NCBI GenBank assembly: GCA_964477275.1
Contig: CAYZDV010000102.1
Coordinates: 1-7,502, forward strand
Direction: 5' to 3'
DNA length: 7,502 nucleotides
From: CAYZDV01 sp964477275
Lineage (GTDB): Bacteria > Acidobacteriota > Aminicenantia > Aminicenantales > Aminicenantaceae
The notes under the pieces were generated by a model. It had not been told where the DNA came from and searched no databases. It was given only the letters and a program-made list of their open reading frames with translations. The translations under genes were made by a program, and so were the position numbers. Positions 1 to 6,472 of the stretch are shown piece after piece; positions within the stretch are counted from its first letter, which is position 1; each line of letters begins with the position of its first letter.

Positions 1-640
1 TGGGATAGTATTCGGTTTCGAATTTGTCCAGGCGGAGCCTGAAATCAGCCCCGGGGACCTCAAGTGTCTGGCCCTCCGCGAAGGTCAGGAATCTCTTGGA
101 GCCGGCGATGCCGCTGATGATTCCGCCGGAAAGGATGACCAGGATGCCCAGGTGGACGACATCAGAGCCGAACCAGCCCAGGAGCCTTTTCCGCCCCAGG
201 AGGAAGGCCCTGCGGTCGTTGACCTCTTCCCGGAGGCGGTAACGCCGGAGGGAGAGCTCTTTTTTGACTCTTTCCCGGGCGTTATCGAGCCCTGCGTTTT
301 TCCTGAATTTTTCTTTGACCTTCAACACCACAAGCTCCTTTTCCTCGACCTCTATCCTGGGCCGCAGGGCCTTTCTCAGCTTGGGAGAGAGGCGGACCAG
401 GGTGCAAACGGTGATGTTCAGGGCAAGAAAGAAGAGCAGGGCGAGAAACCACCAGGATTGGTAGAGCCGGGTCAACTGAAGGCGGTGGAGGAGTCCGGCC
501 ATCTGGCCGAAGCGGCTGACGTACTCCTCCGGGCTTCGCAGCTGGGGAATGAGCGTCCCCAGCACAGAGGAGACAGTGACGATGATGATCAGAAAAATCG
601 CCAGTTTGACCGAGGAAAAGAACTCAATAATCGATTTCAT
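1..640 (-). CDS. resB: ResB/Ccs1-family cytochrome c maturation protein, N-terminal part (cut by window edge)
   Basis: System II cytochrome c biogenesis membrane protein. ResB works with CcsA/ResC to carry heme across the inner membrane and attach it to CXXCH motifs of secreted apocytochromes. The minus strand is open from an ATG at 640 to the window edge, giving 213 residues. Visible features are a first membrane helix at about residues 12-30 in a typical ResB opening (SSVKLAIFLIIIVTVSSVLG, then TLIPQ), a second helix at about 63-83 preceded by LYQSWWF, a basic cytoplasmic stretch (85-155), and a third helix at about 158-178 with a histidine (H163) just inside, followed by the start of the periplasmic domain (FAEGQTLEVPG). 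The start is supported by AAGGA seven bases upstream. It lies 122 bases after the octaheme cytochrome gene on the same strand, so co-transcription is possible. Family members are usually 330-550 aa, so the C-terminal half lies outside. A CcsA/ResC gene would be expected further left. The family assignment is from recalled sequence pattern. Confidence 0.88.
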   Translation of the reverse strand, partial: MKSIIEFFSSVKLAIFLIIIVTVSSVLGTLIPQLRSPEEYVSRFGQMAGLLHRLQLTRLYQSWWFLALLFFLALNITVCTLVRLSPKLRKALRPRIEVEEKELVVLKVKEKFRKNAGLDNARERVKKELSLRRYRLREEVNDRRAFLLGRKRLLGWFGSDVVHLGILVILSGGIISGIAGSKRFLTFAEGQTLEVPGADFRLRLDKFETEYYP

Positions 641-762
641 CGGCAATCCTTATCCGGGGAATTTGCCAGCAAGCTGGAACAGCACGCCGCATACGGCAGT
701 TTGACGTGCCGCGCTGCGTTATGCGTCAGGTGTCGTTGGATTCTGATGGTTTTCTTCCCTGA

Positions 763-2004
763 TTATTTCTTCTTTGTTTTGCTCCGCAGCTCCTCGGCCA
801 GGGCCTTGATCTCTGTCAGATCCATCTGCATCTCGCTCCAGCCGTACCAGAGGGCGTAGTCGGGGTTGGCGTGGAAGGTTCCCTGGAAGGTCCTCATCCG
901 GTGTTCGAGGAACATCACGAACAGCTTCTGTTCGATGACTGTGGGAGCATCGTGAAAGGTCAGGAGGTCGGGGAAGGAATAGGCGTAAGTTTCCGGCTTG
1001 GCCAGGATTCCATCCCGGTAAAGGTCAGCCACGATCCGGATGGCTTCCGCCATCAGGTGGTCGGCCGCCCTGATGATTTGGTCTCCCTTTTCGAGCTCAT
1101 ACCGGGCAAAATTCAGCGAGTGACAGGAGTTGCATGTCTTGAGCATCCTGTCCCGTTCTTTCTGCCATGCTTCCTGGGTGAGCCGGGCCAGGTCTGCGGC
1201 TTTGACCACTTTTAGCCTCGCTGTGGGATTCCCCTGAGGGTCGAGCACACCCAGCCCCTGGAGGATGGTCGCCCTGTCCGCAGCCCACTGCCTGTCTTCC
1301 GGCATGGGCAGGCGGACGGCCAGGAATCCCCATGCGGTCCTGACCTCATGGTTTCCCTCCTGCATGTGGCACGTCTGGCAGGTGGGCGCAGCCGCGGTTT
1401 CGGGCAGGATCTTATTCTGCTTGAGCAAATAGCGGACGCCGTGCTTGGAGGCCGAGTACATCTCCCACTGGGGATGGTCGAATCCCATATGGCAGGTCTG
1501 GCAGGCCTGGGGCTGTCTGGCTTCCTGGACGGAAAAGGCATGGCGGGTGTGACAGGCGTCGCAGGAGGCCAGGCCGAATCCGGCCGCCTCGGTCTTCAGC
1601 GTTCTGATCTCTTCTTCCGTCTTCAGCCCGATCTTGTGGCAGCCGCCGCAGCCCTTCATGCCTTCCATCATGGCCATGGGCTGCCAGTGGGCGGTGGGCA
1701 TGGCCTTCATCGCTGCCCAGGCAGCGGCGTGCTTTCCCTTCTTGAACTGCTCTACTCTCGCCTCATGACAGATGGCGCAGGTCTCCGGCGTCGGAATGAG
1801 GACTTTATCCACGTCATAAGGGTCTTTGTGTTCTTCACCGTGGCAGACCGCACAGGTCACTTCGTTCTGGCTGTGCCGGCTGAGTTTCCAGTCGGAGACG
1901 ATGTTCGGCGTGACATTCCTGTGGCAGCTCACGCATTCCTGGCCGATGGCGGATGAGCAAAAAGCGATGGTGAGGAAGAGGACTGAGAAAAATTTGATTC
2001 TCAA
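763..2004 (-). CDS. Octaheme c-type cytochrome, hydroxylamine oxidoreductase (HAO)-like, compact form
   Basis: Predicted periplasmic octaheme enzyme of the HAO superfamily, whose members oxidise hydroxylamine or, in reductive members such as epsilon-HAO, reduce nitrite/hydroxylamine. The 413-residue protein has a signal peptide (about 1-21, AIG followed by QE) and eight CXXCH motifs at C24, C51, C76, C119, C148, C168, C209 and C291. Heme 4 (CGGCH, after a Met-rich stretch at 108-116) is the position of the catalytic heme in HAO. CQTCHMQEGNHEVRTAWG (209-226) and the C-terminal NPDYALWYGW (380-389) are family-like. The start is TTG, chosen because GGGGAGG sits six bases upstream and the signal peptide follows directly. 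At 413 aa it is shorter than classical HAO (about 500-570 aa) and shows no C-terminal membrane helix. Whether it keeps the heme-crosslinking tyrosine of oxidative HAO cannot be settled by eye, so the direction of catalysis is open. It has its own promoter and leader hairpin. Confidence 0.85.
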   Translation of the reverse strand: MRIKFFSVLFLTIAFCSSAIGQECVSCHRNVTPNIVSDWKLSRHSQNEVTCAVCHGEEHKDPYDVDKVLIPTPETCAICHEARVEQFKKGKHAAAWAAMKAMPTAHWQPMAMMEGMKGCGGCHKIGLKTEEEIRTLKTEAAGFGLASCDACHTRHAFSVQEARQPQACQTCHMGFDHPQWEMYSASKHGVRYLLKQNKILPETAAAPTCQTCHMQEGNHEVRTAWGFLAVRLPMPEDRQWAADRATILQGLGVLDPQGNPTARLKVVKAADLARLTQEAWQKERDRMLKTCNSCHSLNFARYELEKGDQIIRAADHLMAEAIRIVADLYRDGILAKPETYAYSFPDLLTFHDAPTVIEQKLFVMFLEHRMRTFQGTFHANPDYALWYGWSEMQMDLTEIKALAEELRSKTKKK

Positions 2005-2010
2005 AGTTCA

Positions 2011-2017
2011 CCTCCCC
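2011..2017 (-). promoter_or_regulatory. Shine-Dalgarno sequence that fixes the TTG start of the octaheme gene
   Basis: On the minus strand GGGGAGG lies six bases before the TTG at 2004-2002, an ideal spacing. The signal peptide of the octaheme cytochrome begins immediately after. Its GGGGA can also pair with TCCCC at 2031-2027, part of the hairpin just upstream. Confidence 0.75.
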
Positions 2018-2020
2018 GGT

Positions 2021-2045
2021 AAAAAAGGGGACAGGCCCCTTTTTT
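2021..2045 (-). promoter_or_regulatory. Perfect 10-bp leader hairpin (terminator-like or RBS-control element)
   Basis: The + strand reads AAAAAAGGGG (2021-2030), ACAGG loop, CCCCTTTTTT (2036-2045), a perfect 10-bp inverted repeat. On the minus strand this is a GC-cored stem flanked by A and T tracts, so it has the form of a bidirectional intrinsic terminator. It ends four bases before the Shine-Dalgarno of the octaheme gene and lies inside the leader of the predicted promoter at 2081-2109. It could end read-through from the upstream operon, attenuate the octaheme gene, or act on ribosome access. The core resembles short palindromes I recall as dispersed repeats in some deltaproteobacterial genomes, so it may instead be a repeat copy. 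Confidence 0.7.
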
Positions 2046-2080
2046 TCCATCAATTTTGGAGCCTGAATTTTTAACTACTA

Positions 2081-2109
2081 ATAATATAAAAATAGTAACA
2101 TATTTTCAA
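2081..2109 (-). promoter_or_regulatory. Predicted sigma70-type promoter for the octaheme cytochrome gene
   Basis: Minus strand TTGAAA (2109-2104), 17-base spacer, TATTAT (2086-2081). Each hexamer matches five of six consensus positions and the spacer is optimal. Transcription would begin near 2074, giving a leader of about 70 bases that contains the hairpin at 2021-2045. The surroundings are strongly AT-rich, which raises the chance of random matches, but position and direction fit the gene at 2004. Confidence 0.5.
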
Positions 2110-2110
2110 C

Positions 2111-2128
2111 TAATTTCTCATGGCGGGC
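2111..2128. repeat. 18-base direct repeat, copy 1
   Basis: TAATTTCTCATGGCGGGC, matching 16 of 18 bases of the copy at 2390-2407. Both copies are preceded at 20 and 9 bases respectively by the same ATAATATAAA decamer (2081-2090 and 2371-2380), so the similarity reaches beyond the 18-mer. The two copies flank the REPIN-like element. They may be remnants of a duplicated intergenic segment. Confidence 0.5.
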
Positions 2129-2146
2129 TTGCCACCCCCGACAAAT

Positions 2147-2183
2147 GAAAATGCTTATTTGGCACGAAAATGATTATTTGTCA
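2147..2183. repeat. Imperfect 18-base direct repeat, 19-base period (possible operator)
   Basis: GAAAATGCTTATTTGGCA (2147-2164) and GAAAATGATTATTTGTCA (2166-2183) match at 16 of 18 positions and are separated by one base. A surrounding inverted repeat, GACAAAT (2140-2146) and ATTTGTC (2176-2182), adds symmetry. The unit lies about 38-74 bases upstream of the -35 hexamer of the predicted octaheme promoter. That is a plausible activator location with sites nearly two helical turns apart. No regulator is recognised. The right copy runs into the first bases of the REPIN-like element. Confidence 0.5.
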
Positions 2184-2246
2184 TTCCTGCGCAAGCAGGA
2201 ATCCAGAATTTATTAGACTGGATTCCGGGTCAAGCCCGGAATGACA
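2179..2246. repeat. REPIN-like palindromic intergenic repeat (two REP hairpins in inverted orientation)
   Basis: The outer arms TGTCATTCC (2179-2187) and GGAATGACA (2238-2246) are perfect inverted repeats. Inside are two hairpins: ATTCCTGC-GCAA-GCAGGAAT (2183-2202) and ATTCCGGG-TCAAG-CCCGGAAT (2222-2242). GGAATCCAG (2198-2206) and CTGGATTCC (2218-2226) form a third inverted pair around an AT-rich centre. This GTCATTCC...GGAATGAC architecture is a common bacterial dispersed non-coding repeat, normally mobilised in trans by a REP-associated tyrosine transposase. No such transposase is in the window. Its position after the decaheme operon could make it a 3' end stabiliser or terminator. Confidence 0.8.
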
Positions 2247-2389
2247 CGCGGATAAACCAGATGAACTGAATGGCTATTTTCTATACAGAGCATCATAAAT
2301 AGTTGCGCATAATTTCATCATCTTCAGGCAAAACGTCGCCAAAAATACGCAATCATTTATGCTGCTATGTATAATATAAACGCATAAAA

Positions 2390-2407
2390 TAAATTCTCAT
2401 TGCGGGC
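2390..2407. repeat. 18-base direct repeat, copy 2
   Basis: TAAATTCTCATTGCGGGC, differing from the copy at 2111-2128 at two positions. It lies 25-42 bases beyond the stop codon of the duplicated decaheme gene. Confidence 0.5.
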
Positions 2408-2431
2408 GACAGCAGAGCCTCCCCCCTTTTG

Positions 2432-4585
2432 TTAGCGCCAGATGTAGGGGGAGATGTTCCCGCCGAGATGCTCGATCGAATCCACCAGCAGCTGGGCAAT
2501 GTAGCGGGAATTGTGGATGAAGCCGCAGGGCTCTTTCTTGCTCACCTGGTAGTTGTAAGTTGCTCTCAGCAGGGCGGCGTCGAAAGACCTGTACCTGTTG
2601 GGAAAAATGTTTTCACCGGGGTCAACCTGGCCGTTTCCGTTAGTATCGTTGAAGAAGTAAGGGTACACGTGCGGGTCGTAGACAATCGGTGCCAGCAGCG
2701 TGGTCGCGGCGTAAAACTGGATCCGGGCATAGAGAGCCGCTTCGAGCCCCTCTATCTCGTTCTTGAGGGATTCGCTGATGTTGCCGTCTGCGTCGTAGTC
2801 GGGCACTGAAGCCGGGCGGATGCCGCTGAATTCGAACCTGGAAGGGTCTGCGCCGGGTTCGGGTTGGGAGATGTCCTGGCCGTGGCAATAGACACAGTCT
2901 TCGGGATTGGGCTTCTGCACATTGTGGTCGCTGAGGCTGGGCGTTTCCCTAACGGTGTTTGTCCCCATGTGGCATTCGACGCAGGTGTCGAACCGGCCGC
3001 TGTGGTTGGTGAACAGCTTGCGGCCTGCATAGACCTTGCCGTCGAACTCATACCCGCCATGAACTTCGCTGCCATAGAGAACGGCGGCTGTCGGGTAGTA
3101 GTGGATGTTGATGAACGAGTACGGACCGGGGGATGATGTGGCCTCATCAACGGAAAGCTTGGACGCCCGTCCCTGATGGCAGTTCAGACAGAGGTTGGAG
3201 CTGTCGCCCATGTCCTTGCTCACCCCGGATGGAAAAGTGACAGCGCTCACTCTCCTCAGGCCGGGCGGCGAGGTGTGGCAGGTGGTGCAGAGCAGGCCGT
3301 TGGAAAGCTCCTGGGCCACATTCACAGCGTTTTCGAGGAAATAGGGGAGGCCTTCAGCGCTGTGGCATCTGGCGCACCCCTCTTCAACCTCGCCGTCTCC
3401 ATCCCAGTGCCGCCAGGCTTCCGCAGATCCGTCGAAATGGCCCTCGTCGGTCCTCGTCATCTTTTCCAGGCTGATGGGGCTGGCGAGGAAGCTGTTCAGG
3501 TCTTCGATCGCGTCATAGAGGAGCTGGATGATGTATTTACCGCCGTGAGCAAAGGCTCCCGGGTCTTTCCTGGCGACCTGAAAGTTATAGGCTGCCCTGA
3601 GAAGCCGCGGGGTGAACGACCTGTACCTGTTGGCATAAATTGCTTCACCCGCGTCCACCAGGCCGTTTCCGTTGAGGTCGTTGAAGAAGTAGGGATGGGC
3701 GTGGTCATCGTAGACGATGGGAGCGCCAATCTGCAGGCCGTAGGCCTGGATGGCCTGATAGAGCCTGTCCTGGATGTCCTCGATTTCATAATGGATTCCT
3801 TCACTTATGTTGCCATCGCCGTCATAATCGACGAACGAGCCGTAATAGCGGATATTCCGGGGATCTGTGACGCCGGCGTGGCATGTGCGGCAGCGGTTGA
3901 GGTCGATCTTCAGGGAATGAGGGTTATGGCAGGTGATGCAGGCATTGTAGCCTTTGACGTGGGCGAACCGGCCGTCATAGGAGCGGCCGGAATATTCATA
4001 CCCTCCCTGGGTCAAGGTTCCGAACTGGGTAGGGGCGGCCGCATAGTAGTGGATGTTCTGGAAGGAGAGGCCTGTGCTGACCGTGTCCTCATCGGGAAGC
4101 CCGAGCTGGGATATCACCGCATCCACGGCTGGAGTGGACGAGCGGCCCTGGTGGCATTCCATGCAGAGAGCTTCCGGTCCCAGGCCTTCCACTTCAACAC
4201 CGGAAGGAAAGACGACCGAGGTATGCTCACGCAGGGTCCCCGTGTTTCTGTCGGTGTGGCAGGTCTCGCAGTAGATGACAGAGCCCACCGGAGCGGGGTA
4301 GTCCACCTGGCCGGAAGGAGTTCCGTCTGCGCCCAGGTAGTCGAGAAACCCGTAGATGCTGTGGCACTTGGCGCAGGAGGTGGGGATGATAGGAGGCGTA
4401 TCTTCATTCCAGTGAGTGAAGGCTTCGGCCGTGGCGTCGGCATGGGCCGAGGTCTGCCAGAGGTTCTGGGCCTCAAACTTTTTCATCAACAACCCCACAT
4501 CATAATCGCAGCGAGTCAAAGTGAAGAGAGACCCGGCAAGGAGGAATGCAAGGACAATAGCGATGAACTGAGGTTTCCTGGTCAT
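2432..4585 (-). CDS. Decaheme c-type cytochrome made of two pentaheme/EF-hand-like repeats; candidate outer-surface cytochrome
   Basis: A 717-residue secreted multiheme protein, probably the outer partner of the adjacent porin-cytochrome pair. It has an N-terminal signal (1-20). Ten CXXCH motifs fall in two groups: C71, C106, C141, C216, C232 and C404, C433, C466, C535, C564. Each group is followed by two acidic Ca-type loops (D253-E262 and D303-E314; D596-E605 and D647-E658, pattern DxDxDGNISE and DxNGNGxVDxGE) and a helical tail with RYRSF, LLRA, YN and QLL motifs. The two halves (about 46-372 and 378-714) align along their length, so the gene arose by internal duplication. The sequence LTRC (C26) resembles a lipobox but has Arg at -1. 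The ATG is preceded by GAGGAGG, five bases away. It is third in the operon, 15 bases after the barrel gene. No clear MtrC/OmcA similarity is seen. The surface location is inferred from context, and a periplasmic role is the alternative. Confidence 0.85.
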   Translation of the reverse strand: MTRKPQFIAIVLAFLLAGSLFTLTRCDYDVGLLMKKFEAQNLWQTSAHADATAEAFTHWNEDTPPIIPTSCAKCHSIYGFLDYLGADGTPSGQVDYPAPVGSVIYCETCHTDRNTGTLREHTSVVFPSGVEVEGLGPEALCMECHQGRSSTPAVDAVISQLGLPDEDTVSTGLSFQNIHYYAAAPTQFGTLTQGGYEYSGRSYDGRFAHVKGYNACITCHNPHSLKIDLNRCRTCHAGVTDPRNIRYYGSFVDYDGDGNISEGIHYEIEDIQDRLYQAIQAYGLQIGAPIVYDDHAHPYFFNDLNGNGLVDAGEAIYANRYRSFTPRLLRAAYNFQVARKDPGAFAHGGKYIIQLLYDAIEDLNSFLASPISLEKMTRTDEGHFDGSAEAWRHWDGDGEVEEGCARCHSAEGLPYFLENAVNVAQELSNGLLCTTCHTSPPGLRRVSAVTFPSGVSKDMGDSSNLCLNCHQGRASKLSVDEATSSPGPYSFINIHYYPTAAVLYGSEVHGGYEFDGKVYAGRKLFTNHSGRFDTCVECHMGTNTVRETPSLSDHNVQKPNPEDCVYCHGQDISQPEPGADPSRFEFSGIRPASVPDYDADGNISESLKNEIEGLEAALYARIQFYAATTLLAPIVYDPHVYPYFFNDTNGNGQVDPGENIFPNRYRSFDAALLRATYNYQVSKKEPCGFIHNSRYIAQLLVDSIEHLGGNISPYIWR

Positions 4586-4600
4586 GGCATCCTCCTCGGT

Positions 4601-6463
4601 TTATTTCCAGCGATAGCCAAAAGAGATCTCCACGATATTGGCCTGATAATCGTTGAATCCCGAGATTTTCTCTTCGAAATCCACGAACCGGTAGCCCAGC
4701 TGGGCATTCAGCCCTCCGGCGAGGGTGTATTCCACATAGGCCCTGGCCTGGGTCCGTGAGATTTCCCAGAATCCCCTGTTGGTGTAGAAATTGGCGTAGG
4801 TTCCGACTGTCCACTTCTCGGCCAGGCTGAGCGAAAGCGAACCGTCGAGGAGATGGGATTTTCCCTCGTAGTGGATCGACCAGGGAAAGGTTCCCGGTCC
4901 AGCCCATGAGGGTGGATAGAAGATCGTCCGTTCGCTCCTGTGCTCGACATCGATCAGGGCATATCCGGCAGAGACTTTGACCTTCTCAGCGCGGTAGCCG
5001 AGGCGGAGCTTGAGCTGGGTCCGGCTCGATTCCCAGAGCTCGGAGGGGATCTCGTTTTCCGCTTTGACCAGGAGGCAGGAGCCGGTGAAATCGAACTGTT
5101 TGAACCGGACTTTCGCCGTAGCTTTCAAGCGGTCGTGAAGGGTAGGGGAGATGAGCGTGTAAGGGCCATCATAATAGCCGCGCTGGTAGTCGAGGGTCAG
5201 GGAACCGACCCGTCGGAGGTCCCACTTGATATTCCCGAAAAACGCGCTTCGCAGCGATTGTGTTTCGTTGGTCACGGTCTCAGCGTCCTGGAGGTCTCTG
5301 GTCTCGTGGCGCAAGCCGAGAGTCAGGGCCAGCCGCGGCGAGAATTGATACTGGAGGCCGGCTTCAAGGCCGAGGGTATCAAAGCCGAGCGCCATCGACT
5401 CTGCTGAGCTGTCCACGGTGAAAGAACCGTCCTGTTCGAAATCGTGGTAGCGGACAGCGCCGACGGCAACCAGTCTGTTGGTCAAAAGGCAGGAGACATC
5501 CAGTTCATAGAGTTGCACCCTGCGCTTGAAGCTTCCCGTGCCGCTGAGGCTGTAGCGGAAAGGAAACCCCAGGTAGTCAACTCCGTCCGCATCCTCGGAA
5601 TAGGAGAGGTTCAAATCCTGGTCGCTCAACCGGGCCGAGCCGGCGACGAGGAGGCCCGGAAAAGGCCTGGAGTTGAACTTTAAGGTATGAGTGGAGACTT
5701 TAAAGTCGTAGGGTTGATTCAGGAAGTAATAGTTCAGAGAAGAAGGATATCGGGCGCCGGGCCCGCCATCGGCGTAGCCGGGGAGAAAGAGGCTGTTGCT
5801 TGTCTCATAATCCTCTATTTTCTCTTCGAGAACAAAGGAGTAGCCGTTGAAATGGACATTGACGCCCACCGCAACGACTCTGGACTCCTCGCTGACGGGT
5901 TTGTTGAATTCGTATTCCACCCGGTTGAGGTCGAAAGTGGTCGTGCTCTCGCCCGCTTTTGTGGACAGGTCAAAATTCAGGTAGAGGTTGGCGGTTTTTC
6001 CCAGGTCGATGGTGAAGAGTCCGCTGTCCATGATTCTGTCGAAGGCGAAGGTGTGCTGATCGTAGAGGAGGCCGCTTCCCGCTTCGTGCAGGTCATGATA
6101 GAAATAGGAGGCCTTTTTCCGGTCGTAGCGGAACCTGTAGCTTCCGTATTTCCGGATGGCGAGCCTCAGGGTCTCAAAGGGGTCGCCCCCGAAGTTCGAG
6201 ATGTGGATGTCCATGCGGTCGAAAAGTTTTGCAAATTTTTCACCCGGAGCGTAGTGCAGGCTGAACTCGAAAAGCCTCACCCCTTCCTTTAGGTTGATGT
6301 CCTCCATGTACTTGAAATCGGCTCCGCTGGTGTCGACCACCCTGTAGCCCAGGCGAAAGTTTCCCTGAAAATTTTCCTCTTTCTCCTGGGCAAGGAGGGA
6401 AAAAACAAGAGAGAAGGCAAGAGCTCCTGAGAGAACCGCAAGCAGGATTTTTCTTCTTCTCAT
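4601..6463 (-). CDS. MtrB/PioB-like outer-membrane beta-barrel of a porin-cytochrome conduit
   Basis: A 620-residue predicted outer-membrane barrel that would sheath the periplasmic decaheme cytochrome so electrons can cross the outer membrane. It has a signal peptide with basic MRRRK start and cleavage after LLA (about residue 25). The mature protein is a run of alternating hydrophobic/polar strands with many aromatic residues, ending NIVEISFGYRWK with an aromatic residue just before the terminal lysine, as in BAM-inserted barrels. Length fits MtrB/PioB relatives (roughly 600-800 aa). Only two cysteines are present, both mid-protein, so the N-terminal CXXC of Shewanella MtrB is absent. AGGAGG lies five bases upstream of the ATG and overlaps the stop codon of the preceding decaheme gene, which indicates translational coupling. 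Function is assigned mainly from barrel features plus position between two decaheme genes. Another OmbB/PcoB-type barrel is possible. Confidence 0.8.
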   Translation of the reverse strand: MRRRKILLAVLSGALAFSLVFSLLAQEKEENFQGNFRLGYRVVDTSGADFKYMEDINLKEGVRLFEFSLHYAPGEKFAKLFDRMDIHISNFGGDPFETLRLAIRKYGSYRFRYDRKKASYFYHDLHEAGSGLLYDQHTFAFDRIMDSGLFTIDLGKTANLYLNFDLSTKAGESTTTFDLNRVEYEFNKPVSEESRVVAVGVNVHFNGYSFVLEEKIEDYETSNSLFLPGYADGGPGARYPSSLNYYFLNQPYDFKVSTHTLKFNSRPFPGLLVAGSARLSDQDLNLSYSEDADGVDYLGFPFRYSLSGTGSFKRRVQLYELDVSCLLTNRLVAVGAVRYHDFEQDGSFTVDSSAESMALGFDTLGLEAGLQYQFSPRLALTLGLRHETRDLQDAETVTNETQSLRSAFFGNIKWDLRRVGSLTLDYQRGYYDGPYTLISPTLHDRLKATAKVRFKQFDFTGSCLLVKAENEIPSELWESSRTQLKLRLGYRAEKVKVSAGYALIDVEHRSERTIFYPPSWAGPGTFPWSIHYEGKSHLLDGSLSLSLAEKWTVGTYANFYTNRGFWEISRTQARAYVEYTLAGGLNAQLGYRFVDFEEKISGFNDYQANIVEISFGYRWK

Positions 6464-6472
6464 CGTGTCCTC

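Larger units (their letters stand above)
2005..2431. other. 427-base AT-rich intergenic region between the conduit operon and the octaheme gene
   Basis: No reading frame here looks like a gene. The left third holds the octaheme leader, hairpin and promoter. The middle holds the 19-base-period repeat and the REPIN-like element. The right third (about 2250-2431) is AT-rich, contains TTTATGC/GCATAAA inverted heptamers (2356-2362 and 2382-2388), and carries the second copy of the 18-base direct repeat. No convincing hairpin plus T-tract terminator is seen directly after the stop codon of the upstream gene. Confidence 0.6.

Noticed and set aside
641..762. Terminator or promoter between the octaheme gene and resB
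   Set aside because: Only short inverted pairs (CCAGC/GCTGG, TGACG/CGTCA) with no T tract, and no convincing -35/-10 pair.
152..859. 235-codon plus-strand open frame
   Set aside because: It is antisense to ResB, whose minus-strand translation has clear ResB helices and motifs, and it runs on into the octaheme gene.
2179..2246. CRISPR repeat
   Set aside because: There are only two inverted, non-identical hairpins and no regularly spaced direct repeats with spacers. The REPIN interpretation fits better.
2320..2345. Minus-strand TGGCGACGTTTTGC as a sigma54 promoter
   Set aside because: The GG and GC elements are one base too close together and the -24 core is not TGGCAC.
3176..4759. 527-codon plus-strand open frame
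   Set aside because: It is antisense to the duplicated decaheme cytochrome and the end of the barrel gene. Its translation shows no recognisable domain, while the minus strand has ten CXXCH motifs and proper SD and start signals.
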